Source: Eubacterium sp.
GTDB lineage: Bacteria; Bacillota; Clostridia; Oscillospirales; Acutalibacteraceae
Assembly (NCBI GenBank): GCA_017463985.1
Contig: JAFUEH010000008.1
Coordinates: 101,182-165,181, forward strand
DNA: 64,000 bases
Direction: 5' to 3'
This document shows, one piece after another, positions 46,415 to 54,748 of the stretch; the first letter of the stretch is position 1; every line of letters begins with the position of its first letter. Made by a program: the position numbers and the translations under genes. The notes under the pieces are model-generated. The model was given only the letters and a program-made list of their open reading frames with translations, made no database searches and was not told where the DNA came from.

Positions 46415-47050
46415 ATGCGTAAGCGATACAACCTATTATCCCTGTTTTTTAATGCGGTCAATGTAGTGCTGGTTCTTTTTTCAATGATTGGCTTCTTCAT
46501 AAGCACCGGTAGCGGAAACATGCAGGTTGCCGGCGTAAAAAGCTTTATGTTTTTTACGATTGATTCCAATATTCTTGCAGCATTCGCTTCAGCGTGTATG
46601 GTTGTTCTGAATCTTAAACACATCAAAGAGAAAACCGTCAACATACCGAAGTGGCTGTCGCTATTAAAATTTGTCGGAACAACGGCGGTAACCGTCACAT
46701 TTTTAACTGTCATATTTTTCTTAGGACCAACGATGGGTTATAGTTTAATGTTTGCCGGCAGTTCCTTGTTCCTTCATTTGATCGACCCATTGCTTTGCAT
46801 CATATCCTATACTCTTTTTGAAAGAAGCCCTGTGTTGCCGACGAAATATTCCTTGCTCGGTATATTACCTACTGTGCTATACGGAGCGGTCTATGTGATA
46901 ATGGTCGTGATCACTGAAAAATGGCCTGATTTTTATGGCTTCAATACCGGCGGCTTCTGGTATGTCAGCCTTCCGGTAATGATCTTAGCAACTTATTTGT
47001 TTGCGATTTGTTTATGGAAAATCCATCAAAAGATTTCTGAAAGGAGCTAA
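46415..47050 (+). CDS. Six-helix membrane protein (Pr6Pr/AIG1-like)
   Basis: A 211-residue hydrophobic protein with about six membrane segments. The spaced polar residues FFTIDSNIL and HLIDPLLCIISY (Asn, and a His followed by Asp-Pro) match the FAR-17a/AIG1-like group annotated as Pr6Pr family in bacteria, some eukaryotic members of which hydrolyse fatty acid esters of hydroxy fatty acids. Function in bacteria is unknown. ATG 46415 is preferred although its ribosome site is weak. Flavodoxin follows after 2 bases. Confidence 0.7.
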   Translation: MRKRYNLLSLFFNAVNVVLVLFSMIGFFISTGSGNMQVAGVKSFMFFTIDSNILAAFASACMVVLNLKHIKEKTVNIPKWLSLLKFVGTTAVTVTFLTVIFFLGPTMGYSLMFAGSSLFLHLIDPLLCIISYTLFERSPVLPTKYSLLGILPTVLYGAVYVIMVVITEKWPDFYGFNTGGFWYVSLPVMILATYLFAICLWKIHQKISERS

Positions 47051-47052
47051 AT

Positions 47053-47448
47053 ATGAATATAGCAGTACGGTATTATTCCCAATCAGGCAGAACCGAAAAA
47101 ATTGCGAAAGCGATCGCCGGCGGTGCAGGTGTCGAGGCTGTTTCGATCACCGATGAGCCTGTGTTAACAGAAAAGACAGACCTTTTGTTTCTCGGCGGCG
47201 CGCCGTATGCCAATATTATGGCGCACGATTTGAAGGTCTATGCAGAAAAGCTGACGTCCGACAACGTGAAAAAGGTGGTGCTTTTTACAACCTCTAACTG
47301 GTCCAGGAGAACCGTTTTAGCATTAAAAAAGCTGCTCAAAGCAAACGGAGTAGCGGTTGCAGACGATAGTTTCTATGCGCAGGCAGCAAAGATTGATAGC
47401 CGGCTGGCCGCTGCCGAAGCATTTGGAAGAAGCGTCAGTAAGGAGTAA
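47053..47448 (+). CDS. Flavodoxin-like protein
   Basis: A 131-residue flavodoxin-fold protein. The FMN phosphate loop is SQSGRTEK (residues 9-16), and FLGGAPYAN and FTTSNWSRRTV contribute the isoalloxazine-binding loops. Short for flavodoxin but complete in motif order. It is a likely electron donor for, or partner of, the nitroreductase encoded 3 bases downstream. Confidence 0.88.
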   Translation: MNIAVRYYSQSGRTEKIAKAIAGGAGVEAVSITDEPVLTEKTDLLFLGGAPYANIMAHDLKVYAEKLTSDNVKKVVLFTTSNWSRRTVLALKKLLKANGVAVADDSFYAQAAKIDSRLAAAEAFGRSVSKE

Positions 47449-47451
47449 CAG

Positions 47452-48267
47452 ATGGATATATTAGAACTGATCAAAAAGAGAAGAAGCGTGCGCACCTTTG
47501 ACGGCGTTTCGCTTAGTTCAGAAGACGCAAATAAGATCATGCGTTTTGCCGAAGAGGTTGAAAACCCATACAACCTACCTATTCAGTGGACGCTCCTTGA
47601 TGCGAAAGCGCATCATCTTTCCAGTCCGGTGATCGTCGGAACAGACATCTATATTGCCGGAAAAATGCATCGGTCTTTACACGCCGAAGAGGCCTTTGGC
47701 TATTCGTTTGAAAGGATTGTGCTGTTTGCCGAGTCGCTCGGCGTCGGGACCACCTGGATCGCCGGCACTATGGACAGGACGGCTTTTGAAAAGGCGGTTT
47801 CCTTAAAGGATGATGAGGTTTTGCCTTGCGTCAGCCCGTTGGGCTATCCGTCAAAGAAAATGTCTCTGCGTGAAGGAATGATGCGAAAAGGGATCAAGGC
47901 TGACACGCGCAAGGAGTTTGGCGAACTGATTTTTGACAGCTGTTACGGCTGTCCCTTGACGAAAGAGGAAGCAGGACGGCTAGCAAAACCGCTGGAAGCA
48001 GTGCTGCTTGCGCCGTCAGCAGTCAATAAACAGCCCTGGCGCATTGTCGTATGCGGAGACGCGGTGCACTTTTATGCAAAGCATGGCAGGGGCTACTCCT
48101 CAGAAAACGGATGGGATATTCAAAAAATTGATCTCGGTATAGCCCTTTGTCATTTTGAGCTTGCAGCAAAAGCGTGCGGTCTACAGATCTCGTTCACAAT
48201 TGACGAGCCTAAGCTCCTTTCGCCTCCCGAAGACGCGGAGTACGTCGCCACTTTTGCTGTTGAATAA
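47452..48267 (+). CDS. Nitroreductase family protein
   Basis: A 271-residue FMN-dependent oxidoreductase of the TM1586/NRDB group. The N-terminal IKKRRSVRTFDG is the family's FMN-binding start, and LAPSAVNKQPWRIVV is the second FMN-binding motif (Pro-Ser-x-x-Asn-x-Gln-Pro). A Cys-containing segment CYGCPLTKEE lies between the halves. Coupled with flavodoxin gene. Reduces nitro or quinone compounds in known members; the substrate is unknown here. Confidence 0.92.
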   Translation: MDILELIKKRRSVRTFDGVSLSSEDANKIMRFAEEVENPYNLPIQWTLLDAKAHHLSSPVIVGTDIYIAGKMHRSLHAEEAFGYSFERIVLFAESLGVGTTWIAGTMDRTAFEKAVSLKDDEVLPCVSPLGYPSKKMSLREGMMRKGIKADTRKEFGELIFDSCYGCPLTKEEAGRLAKPLEAVLLAPSAVNKQPWRIVVCGDAVHFYAKHGRGYSSENGWDIQKIDLGIALCHFELAAKACGLQISFTIDEPKLLSPPEDAEYVATFAVE

Positions 48268-48294
48268 TAACAGGAACAGAAAAGGAGATTTATA

Positions 48295-48630
48295 ATGAGC
48301 AAGGTAGCAAAGTTTTTGAAGGAAACTGGCGTATTCTTTTTGGCAACCGAATGCGGAAATCAGCCTTTTTAAACCTTGTCGTGTTCGAGTCTCCTATGCT
48401 TATACAAGCAATTAACGGTTAATCCGCTGGTGGAAATCGTCGCCTGCAAAGCAGACGGACATTGGCTTCGCTATACCGGAACAGCTATTTTTGAAACAGA
48501 CGAAAAGTATGCCGCCGGGCTTGGCCAAATTTATAACGACCAAACCGGCAACAAGCTGATGGCCTTTCATCTTGAAAACGCCACTGCGGTGGACATCGCC
48601 GTCATGGGCGAAGGCGAAAGCCTGCTGTAA
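48295..48630 (+). pseudogene. Broken pyridoxamine 5'-phosphate oxidase family gene
   Basis: ATG 48295 with AAAGGAGA starts a frame that reads the usual N-terminus of the small FMN-binding PPOX family (KVAKFLKETGVFFLAT) but stops after about 25 codons (TAA 48370). The rest of the protein resumes in another frame (KQLTVNPLVEIVACKADGH to the end at 48630). The piece in between, normally about 25 residues with the FMN contacts, is largely lost, so both an internal deletion and a frameshift are present. No function expected. Confidence 0.8.
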
Positions 48631-48645
48631 ACATCGCGATACACG

Positions 48646-48679
48646 CAGCCGCAGGCGAAATCCTGCGGCTGTATTTTTT
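48646..48679 (+). terminator. Terminator after the broken PPOX gene
   Basis: A 10-bp perfect stem, 48646-48655 with 48662-48671, followed by a T run. A close sequence relative occurs at 49853. Confidence 0.9.
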
Positions 48680-48689
48680 ACGCGGTATG

Positions 48690-48698
48690 TGATATAAT
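48690..48698 (+). promoter_or_regulatory. Extended -10 promoter element
   Basis: TGATATAAT, an extended -10, 34 bases before ATG 48733. AGAGGAAAG is the ribosome site. Confidence 0.6.
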
Positions 48699-48732
48699 GA
48701 AACCGACAAACCGGTATTGACAGAGGAAAGCA

Positions 48733-49029
48733 ATGGACAAGGCAAACGAACAGAACAATTATACGTATATCCTGAAATGCGCCGACGGCAGCTTTTATTG
48801 CGGCTGGACCAATCAGCTTGAAAAGCGGCTGAAAGCGCATAACGCAGGCACCGGCGCAAAATACACGCGCACAAGGCGTCCCGTTGAACTGATTTATTAT
48901 GAGACCTTTGTCACAAAGCAAGAGGCTATGAGCCGAGAATATCATATCAAAAGAATGACGAGGAAGGAAAAAGAAGCACTCGTTTCGCATCAAAAAAATC
49001 TTGACTTTGAAAAAAGCCTTATGGTATAA
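48733..49029 (+). CDS. GIY-YIG nuclease family protein (UPF0213 type)
   Basis: A 98-residue single-domain GIY-YIG protein of the YhbQ/UPF0213 group. The Y-x-Y and Y-x-G of the motif are in YTYILKCADGSFYCGWT, followed by RLKAHNAGTGAKYTR with the conserved Arg, and the Glu is in YYETF. Small stand-alone members have DNA-binding or nuclease activity in a few cases; the biological role is unclear. A promoter for the next gene lies within its 3' end. Confidence 0.93.
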   Translation: MDKANEQNNYTYILKCADGSFYCGWTNQLEKRLKAHNAGTGAKYTRTRRPVELIYYETFVTKQEAMSREYHIKRMTRKEKEALVSHQKNLDFEKSLMV

Positions 49030-49030
49030 T
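49001..49030 (+). promoter_or_regulatory. Promoter inside the GIY-YIG 3' end
   Basis: TTGACT (49001-49006), 18-base spacer, TATAAT (49025-49030). It predicts a start near 49037 and a leader of about 116 bases before ATG 49153. Confidence 0.75.
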
Positions 49031-49036
49031 CACAAA

Positions 49037-49152
49037 AAATAAATAGCATAACGACACAAGTAGCACAGGGTGTGTAAATCTGATTACGGTACATTGCAAA
49101 GCATTTTTACATCGCCTGTTGCTGCTTATTTTTTATGCAAAAGGAGAACTTT
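49037..49152 (+). ncRNA. Structured 5' leader, candidate cis-regulatory RNA
   Basis: Within the leader, 49060-49079 (GTAGCACAGGGTGTGTAAAT) can pair, with a few bulges, with 49104-49126 (ATTTTTACATCGCCTGTTGCTGC), giving a long stem topped by a 24-base loop. T-rich 49127-49135 follows directly, as in a terminator, and lies just before the ribosome site AAGGAGAA. That layout fits a transcription or translation attenuator. It matches no riboswitch consensus I know. Confidence 0.4.
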
Positions 49153-49845
49153 ATGCCAAGAAATCAGTTTCAGAGAATGGTGTTTGCCTTCATCACAGTT
49201 GTCATTACTGTACACGCTTATGTGTTTTACAGCCTGTATGTGGTGAACGGAAACACCTTAATGCAGGTTAACAACGAATCCAGCGTCATTGCCGCGATCA
49301 ACAAGCAGGGCGGCGTGTATATGTGCGGCACCTTTCTGCCTATATGGGCGTGTATTCTCATTGAATTTATCCTTGCTTATACCCTTGAAAACGTGATGGG
49401 AAGCCCGCTTTCCTTCAAGCTTGCCATCAAGGTATTCAATCCTGAAAAGAATCACCCGATGCTGTTTGAAACCGCCATTATTTGCGCGACCGTCGGGTTA
49501 ATGTGTCCGGCCATGAGCTTTATTGCCGCCTTCCTTTACTATCCGTACTATGCCGGCTTTCATTTGTTGACGCTGTTGGCAAACTGGTTAAAGCTGATGT
49601 GTTTTAACTTTCCGTTCGCCTACTTTACACAGTTATTTTTTATCCAGCCTGCCGTCAGAACCATTTTTAAGCTGCTGTTCCGAAAGGATATTGCGAAAAG
49701 GAACCAGACGGAGCACTTTGCACCCGAAAACGAGCAGGAGGCCGTTGCCGATATATACAAAAGGGTAGATGAAATCAAAGAGGAGCTGGCTCACGAGCGC
49801 AGAAGAAGAAAAGCGCTGGAGGAGCAGCTCGCAAAGGAAAACTGA
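49153..49845 (+). CDS. DUF2798-like membrane protein
   Basis: A 230-residue membrane protein built of two homologous halves. The first has FQRMVFAFITVVITVHAYVFY and the second FETAIICATVGLMCPAMSFIAA. About four membrane segments are seen, then a charged, Glu/Arg-rich helical tail (about 190-230) that may be a coiled coil. ATG 49153 is set by AAGGAGAA. Function unknown. The structured leader suggests expression is controlled by a signal. Confidence 0.75.
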   Translation: MPRNQFQRMVFAFITVVITVHAYVFYSLYVVNGNTLMQVNNESSVIAAINKQGGVYMCGTFLPIWACILIEFILAYTLENVMGSPLSFKLAIKVFNPEKNHPMLFETAIICATVGLMCPAMSFIAAFLYYPYYAGFHLLTLLANWLKLMCFNFPFAYFTQLFFIQPAVRTIFKLLFRKDIAKRNQTEHFAPENEQEAVADIYKRVDEIKEELAHERRRRKALEEQLAKEN

Positions 49846-49852
49846 CGCATAG

Positions 49853-49881
49853 CCGCAGGCGAAAGCCTGCGGTTTGTTTTT
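49853..49881 (+). terminator. Terminator after the DUF2798-like gene
   Basis: An 8-bp perfect stem CCGCAGGC with GCCTGCGG around a GAAA tetraloop, followed by T-rich sequence. Confidence 0.9.
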
Positions 49882-50066
49882 ACGTTCGCTGTCACTATCC
49901 GACGAACAACAGGAGAATTGTCTTAGCTATAAAGAGACCTGCAACACACCTGTCGCGTTCGCCAGGAAATTATGGTACCAAAAAGCGGACAGATGTTGCG
50001 TTCCCTATTTACATCCGGCGCTTTTGGTGTTACAGTAAGTACAGAAAGGCACGGAGGTGTAAAAAA

Positions 50067-50804
50067 ATGAAACCGAATGTTGTATATGTCAGCTTTGGCT
50101 ACGGAAAAATTTATCCTTACCTGAACGATCGGTTTGATCTTGCCGTAGGCGACAAGGTCTATGTGGACGGCAAGCTCGCAGGTCAGGTCGGTGAGGTTAC
50201 CGAGGTGCTGACGCAATTCAAGGTTAACCTGAAATACTACAAATACGTTCTTGCAAAGCTTGACTTTAATATGGAAGGCACCTACAAGAAGTTTGATCAC
50301 TTTGTTGTCGGAACCGATGTCAACGCCGTTCCGTTTGACAAGATGCTGGCCTGGATTCAAGCGCCGCCTTCTTCTGACGACGAGGAAGATGAGTTTATCT
50401 ACGGCGACGGATACACCATCGACCTCGCAACCCTTGACAAGGAGGACGACGAGGACGAAGATGCAGAGGGTGGTATCAGCGGCATTGTTTACTATGACGG
50501 GCAGGAGCTCGCAGAAAACGGCGAGCTGAAATTCATCTCTGTCATGAGCGGCGTCGGCAAGGCTGCTCTCATGCACAAGGACAAAATAAAAACGGTCGAT
50601 TTCCGCTTTGACGGCGAAAAGCTGACCGAGCTTTTCTGCACCTGCATCACGCCGCGGCTTTGCGAGGACATGGCGGCTGTGGCGTATGTGATCAACGAAG
50701 CAATCAAGGCGCTCGGCTTTGAAAGCACCGTAGACTTTTCCGTGATCGAAGAGGAGCTGTTTGACGATGTAACGAAAAACACGAACCCGACTATCATTAT
50801 TTAA
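50067..50804 (+). CDS. Hypothetical acidic protein
   Basis: A 245-residue soluble protein that I do not recognise. The N-terminal 80 residues are beta-rich (YVSFGYGKIYPYL, VGDKVYVDGKLAGQVGEV) and look like a small barrel that could bind a ligand. A very acidic linker (DDEEDEF, KEDDEDEDAEGG) divides it from a C-terminal alpha/beta half. ATG 50067 has GGAGGTG upstream. Only 3 bases separate it from the next, frameshifted, frame. Confidence 0.6.
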   Translation: MKPNVVYVSFGYGKIYPYLNDRFDLAVGDKVYVDGKLAGQVGEVTEVLTQFKVNLKYYKYVLAKLDFNMEGTYKKFDHFVVGTDVNAVPFDKMLAWIQAPPSSDDEEDEFIYGDGYTIDLATLDKEDDEDEDAEGGISGIVYYDGQELAENGELKFISVMSGVGKAALMHKDKIKTVDFRFDGEKLTELFCTCITPRLCEDMAAVAYVINEAIKALGFESTVDFSVIEEELFDDVTKNTNPTIII

Positions 50805-50807
50805 GCG

Positions 50808-51177
50808 ATGAAGCAAAGAGTTCCTTACCAATTTCATATCTGGAGCGTATGGGACAGGTCAAACTGGCTGATGGTTCAAGACGATAAACATGAAATAGGT
50901 GATTATGAAGATCCCTTTCTCTATTTCCTGTTATGCCTGAAGCGTCTCTATAAAGATGTGCCGGTCGCAGTTGGCGATGGACGGTATCAGTTTGAAAAAG
51001 ATCCCTGACGCTTATCTTCCGCCGGTGGACGGACAGGACGGCAACGACCGTTTTCGCACCGGCGACAGCAGTGCAGCCGTATCGTCCAACACGCAGGAGC
51101 GGCCGGAAGCAGCAGACATTATCAACCAAGAAATGGCAGAAAAAGAACAACGAAGGAAAGTCACACCTGATTGCTAA
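50808..51177 (+). pseudogene. Hypothetical gene broken by a single-base frameshift
   Basis: ATG 50808 opens a 66-codon frame (KQRVPYQFHIWSVWD start) that stops at TGA 51006. One base removed from the A5 run at 50996-51000 joins it to a second open frame to TGA 51175, giving about 122 residues with protein-like composition (IPDAYLPPVDGQDGNDRF). It follows the acidic gene by 3 bases. Either a mutation, a sequencing error, or a shorter real protein of 66 residues. Confidence 0.4.
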
Positions 51178-51183
51178 AAAGGG

Positions 51184-51219
51184 GACTGTCTCACGAAAAA
51201 CGTGGGACGGTTTCTTTTA
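51184..51219 (+). terminator. Terminator of the CTGTCTCACG family
   Basis: Stem GACTGTCTCACG (51184-51195) with CGTGGGACGGTTTC (51201-51214), some G-U pairs, followed by T-rich sequence. Sequence relatives are at 54672, 61699 and 63837. Confidence 0.7.
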
Positions 51220-51507
51220 TTTCTGCTTGGTTTCGTTATCGGGTCCTTCTGCAGCGGCTGGCACATTACGGCGACAAGGCTTGCGTTGTTATTCCATCAC
51301 AGAATATATTTTGACAAAAAGACGGCTTATGGGCGTTTATCATGTTTTGAGCCCGACCAAGGGGGATACGGTATATCTCTTGACGGACTGAATAAAAAAT
51401 GATAGTATTATACTAAGTATATATAGAGAGAGTTTTGGGTATAACGTTCTATATTTACGGAGAACGAACAAGGCAGATACAGTATTGATAAAACAGAGGT
51501 TAAAGGA
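51220..51507 (+). other. Gap with no clear gene
   Basis: A stretch between the terminator and the VTC gene. A 66-codon frame (51202-51402) starts inside the hairpin and has no ribosome site, so I do not call it. Weak -35/-10-like elements near 51385-51415 could be the promoter of the VTC operon, followed by an unstructured A-rich leader. Confidence 0.4.
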
Positions 51508-52251
51508 ATGAATTTTCAAAAAAATAATTTCTTTGCGCTTTTGAATCAAATACAGGGCTGTGATAATTACCGTCACGAATACAAGTACATTATAAACCCC
51601 TATCAGCTGGAGGATTTGAGACTGCGCTTGCCGACGATCATGCAGTCCGACGCGCATACGGACAGCGGCGGCGAATATCAGATCCGAAGCTTGTATTTCG
51701 ACGACTATGAAAACAGCAGCTTTTACGACAAGGAAAACGGAACGGATTCAAGAGAAAAATTTCGCATAAGGATATATAACGGCTCTGCGGATGTTATCAA
51801 GCTCGAGCTGAAAAAAAAGGAACGTGGCAAAACCTTAAAAAAGGCCTGCTCTTTAACGAAGGAGCAGGCAGAGCAGATTATCAGCGGCAACGGTGTTATA
51901 TGGGATGACGGTATGCCCCCGCTGCTCAAAAAGTTTTACGTCCTGCAGAAAACGGTGAATCTTCAGCCCAAGGTAATTGTGGAGTATGACAGGGCTCCGT
52001 TCGTTTGTGAAAACGGAAACGTAAGAGTAACGCTTGATCTGAATTTAAGAACGACGGCGGATATCAACCGCTTTTTTGATAAGCAGACAAATTGTGCGCT
52101 GATTTTACCGACGGGAACCAACCTGCTGGAGGTTAAGTTCGATGAGTTTCTTCCCGATTACATCTATCAAACCGTACAGCTTAACAATTTACAACAAACA
52201 TCCTTTTCAAAATTCTATTTGTGCAGACAGTTCGGAGGTATACTGATATGA
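51508..52251 (+). CDS. VTC-domain polyphosphate polymerase-like protein
   Basis: A 247-residue tunnel-fold (triphosphate tunnel metalloenzyme) protein of the VTC family, whose eukaryotic members make polyphosphate from ATP. Motifs: YRHEYKYII, QIRSLYFDDYENSS, SREKFRIRIYNGS, IKLELKKKERG with paired basic residues, and LEVKFDEFLP. It is coupled to the DUF4956 gene by ATGA overlap. Neither SPX nor membrane domains are present, as usual in bacteria. Activity is predicted, not shown. Confidence 0.92.
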   Translation: MNFQKNNFFALLNQIQGCDNYRHEYKYIINPYQLEDLRLRLPTIMQSDAHTDSGGEYQIRSLYFDDYENSSFYDKENGTDSREKFRIRIYNGSADVIKLELKKKERGKTLKKACSLTKEQAEQIISGNGVIWDDGMPPLLKKFYVLQKTVNLQPKVIVEYDRAPFVCENGNVRVTLDLNLRTTADINRFFDKQTNCALILPTGTNLLEVKFDEFLPDYIYQTVQLNNLQQTSFSKFYLCRQFGGILI

Positions 52252-52922
52252 CATTTAGCGACATTTTTAGAGAATCATTTTTAGAAAGCTTTAATACGGG
52301 TGATTTCTCCTTCAAGCACATCGGTTTTATTTTGCTGATTACCACCGTGCTTGCGGCGTACATATTTTTAGTGTATCGTTTTATTACCAAAAAGACCTTC
52401 TACAACAAGAACTTTAATATCTCTGTTGCAGCGATCGCTGTCATCGTTGCCGCTATCATTATCACCATACAATCCAGCATCGTAATATCGCTCGGTATGG
52501 TCGGCGCACTTTCTATCGTGAGATTCAGAACCGCCATTAAAGACCCTATGGATCTGGTATTTTTATTCTGGTCAATTTCTATCGGCATTATATGCGGCGC
52601 AGGATTATTCGGAATTGCTATTTTAACATCGCTTGTTTTGACTGTCGGCATTGTTGTTCTGGAGCTGCTTCCGATCGCGAAGGCACCGCTGCTGTTGGTT
52701 ATCAATGCGAACGATAAAGCGATCAAAGAGGCGGTCATTGAGAAAATTAAGCAAAACACAAAAACATATCAAATCAAATCACAGACCGTTAATAACAACA
52801 GATTAGACATGATTATAGAGGTCAAAACCAAGGAGGCAGACCAGCTGCTCGACACAGTGTCTTCCATCGAGGGCATTGAGAAATGTTCATTAATTCGCCA
52901 CGACGGTGAAACGGCGTTTTAA
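52248..52922 (+). CDS. DUF4956 membrane protein
   Basis: A 224-residue protein starting at ATG 52248, whose ATGA overlaps the VTC stop. Four N-terminal hydrophobic segments (about 20-145) are followed by a ferredoxin-like cytosolic tail of about 75 residues (NANDKAIKEAVIEKI, then LLDTVSSIEGIEKC), resembling small-molecule-binding or ACT-like domains. The conserved loop SIVRFRTAIKDPMDLVFLFW is typical. It regularly neighbours VTC and CotH genes; its function is unknown, and transport or membrane anchoring of the polymerase is a reasonable guess. Confidence 0.88.
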   Translation: MTFSDIFRESFLESFNTGDFSFKHIGFILLITTVLAAYIFLVYRFITKKTFYNKNFNISVAAIAVIVAAIIITIQSSIVISLGMVGALSIVRFRTAIKDPMDLVFLFWSISIGIICGAGLFGIAILTSLVLTVGIVVLELLPIAKAPLLLVINANDKAIKEAVIEKIKQNTKTYQIKSQTVNNNRLDMIIEVKTKEADQLLDTVSSIEGIEKCSLIRHDGETAF

Positions 52923-52931
52923 GGGTGCTTT

Positions 52932-54662
52932 ATGAGGGTAAATAATCACAGGAAAGCCCGATACGCAATCGGTGTTATACTGAGCTTTACGGTGCTTGCG
53001 GGATTGTTTTTTTTGATAGATGGCGAGAATGCTCAGCATTACTCGATAGCCGACGGCGCTGGCGAAAGCATTACTGTCAAGGCGCCCGAGCTTTCAAAGC
53101 AGAGCGGCTTTTATTCCAACGCCTTTTACCTTAAAATGTCTGCGGCAAAGGGATGCGAGGTTTACTACACGCTGGACGGCTCTGAGCCGGATGAAAGCGC
53201 CACAAAATACACTGAGCCGATATTCCTTGAAAACGCCACTTCTAACGAAAACGTTTATTCCATGCGTACCGACGTGTCAACGGGGTTTTACACGGATTTG
53301 ATTGAACAGCGTCAAACGGAGGACGCGGATCCGCACTTTAAGGCGCCCGATTACTCAGTGGATAAATGTAATATTGTCAGGGCGATATCGGTTGACGAAA
53401 AAGGGAATAAAAGCGATATCACGACCGCTTCTTATTTTGTCGGCATTTCTCCGAAGAAATATAATAACTGCAATATCCTGTCGTTAGTTTCAAGCCCCGA
53501 TAACCTCTTCGACGAAAGCAAGGGAATATATGTAACCGGCGCTACGTTCGACAGGTACAAGCAAAACAGAAAGCTCAACAGCAACTGGCGGCTTTGGAGC
53601 TCAAATTACAGCAACAGAGGCGAAAAGTGGGAGCGCCCCGCTTCGTTCGAGCTGTTCAACTCCGGCGGAAAGCTGCTATTAACCAAGGATGGCGGCATCA
53701 GAATACAGGGCGGTATCAGCAGAGGTATGCTTCCGAGGAGCTTTAACCTTTTTTCAAGATCGCAATATGATAACAGCGAAACCTTTAACTATGCGCTTTT
53801 CAAGGAGGACGACGACTTTTATCCACACTCCGTAACCTTAGCTGCAGGCGGAAATCAGACTGTTACGCAGTTTAACGACGTGATGATGAGCGACAGGACA
53901 AAGGGCCTTGATTACGCCTTGATGGATTATGAGCCATTCGTGCTGTTTATTGACGGAGAATACTGGGGCTTTTACCGGATGGCAAGCAAGGTCGACGAGT
54001 ATTTTATTCAGTACAAATACGGCGTTGACAAGGACAATGTTGCGATCATTAAAAACGGCGCTTTAGAAAACGGCACCAAGACCAGCCTTAATCATTATCA
54101 GCAAATGAAGAGCTTTATTACCGATAACGATATGAGGAATGCCGCCAATTACGAAAAAGCCTGTGAATACATGGATATCGACAGCTATCTCGATTATTAT
54201 GCAACGCAAATTTATATTGCAAGGCAGCTTGACTGGCCCATGTCCAACTTTGCGCTTTGGAGAACTGTTGAAAAACGGGACGACAAATATTCCGACGGAA
54301 AATGGCGATGGATCATGTTCGACAGTAACAGCATATCCATGAACGCTGAGGTGATTGAGCATAACACGCTGGAATACACGTTGGAAAATGATGAGATGTT
54401 CGCGTCCCTGTGGGAGAATGAGGAATTCAAAAAGGCGTTTAAAGAGCGCATAACGGATATTGCCAACAGGTGCTTTGACGCGGAGGAAATGGATGAATAC
54501 ATCGACAGCTACAGCGTAGCGATGCAGCCCATTCTGTCGGAGTCGTGGAAACGTTATTACGGCAAGGACAACAGTAAGAGCGAAGAATTTGAGCTGGCAA
54601 TGAACGGTTATAAGGCGTTTTTTGACAGACGAAAAGCAGTTGTTGAAGCTTGGTTTGAATAA
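52932..54662 (+). CDS. cotH: CotH kinase family surface protein
   Basis: A 576-residue extracellular protein: N-terminal membrane segment (about 13-30), then a chitobiase-C-like beta domain with the segment CEVYYTLDGSEPDE (about 72-86), then the CotH kinase-like domain (about 170-560). Segments include KDGGIRIQGGISRG, EPFVLFIDGEYWGFYRM and RWIMFDSNSIS. In well-studied CotH proteins the last carries Asp-x-Asp; here it reads Asp-Ser-Asn, so activity may differ. The gene ends the VTC operon, 9 bases after DUF4956. Confidence 0.87.
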   Translation: MRVNNHRKARYAIGVILSFTVLAGLFFLIDGENAQHYSIADGAGESITVKAPELSKQSGFYSNAFYLKMSAAKGCEVYYTLDGSEPDESATKYTEPIFLENATSNENVYSMRTDVSTGFYTDLIEQRQTEDADPHFKAPDYSVDKCNIVRAISVDEKGNKSDITTASYFVGISPKKYNNCNILSLVSSPDNLFDESKGIYVTGATFDRYKQNRKLNSNWRLWSSNYSNRGEKWERPASFELFNSGGKLLLTKDGGIRIQGGISRGMLPRSFNLFSRSQYDNSETFNYALFKEDDDFYPHSVTLAAGGNQTVTQFNDVMMSDRTKGLDYALMDYEPFVLFIDGEYWGFYRMASKVDEYFIQYKYGVDKDNVAIIKNGALENGTKTSLNHYQQMKSFITDNDMRNAANYEKACEYMDIDSYLDYYATQIYIARQLDWPMSNFALWRTVEKRDDKYSDGKWRWIMFDSNSISMNAEVIEHNTLEYTLENDEMFASLWENEEFKKAFKERITDIANRCFDAEEMDEYIDSYSVAMQPILSESWKRYYGKDNSKSEEFELAMNGYKAFFDRRKAVVEAWFE

Positions 54663-54671
54663 AGGAAAAGA

Positions 54672-54711
54672 AAGAGGCTGTCTCACGGGTGAACCGTGAG
54701 ACAGCCTCTTA
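54672..54711. terminator. Bidirectional terminator of the CTGTCTCACG family
   Basis: A perfect 17-bp stem, 54672-54688 with 54694-54710, core CTGTCTCACGG. It separates convergent cotH and the acidic gene at 54749. Confidence 0.92.
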
Positions 54712-54748
54712 ACTATGTTGTTCGCTGGTTTTCTTTTGTCCGGCGGCA

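Noticed and set aside
49037-49152. Known riboswitch (TPP, SAM, c-di-GMP, fluoride, ZTP)
   Set aside because: None of the conserved core sequences that I remember is present; kept only as an unnamed leader structure.
51202-51402. 66-codon plus-strand ORF
   Set aside because: It starts in the arm of a terminator hairpin and lacks a ribosome site.
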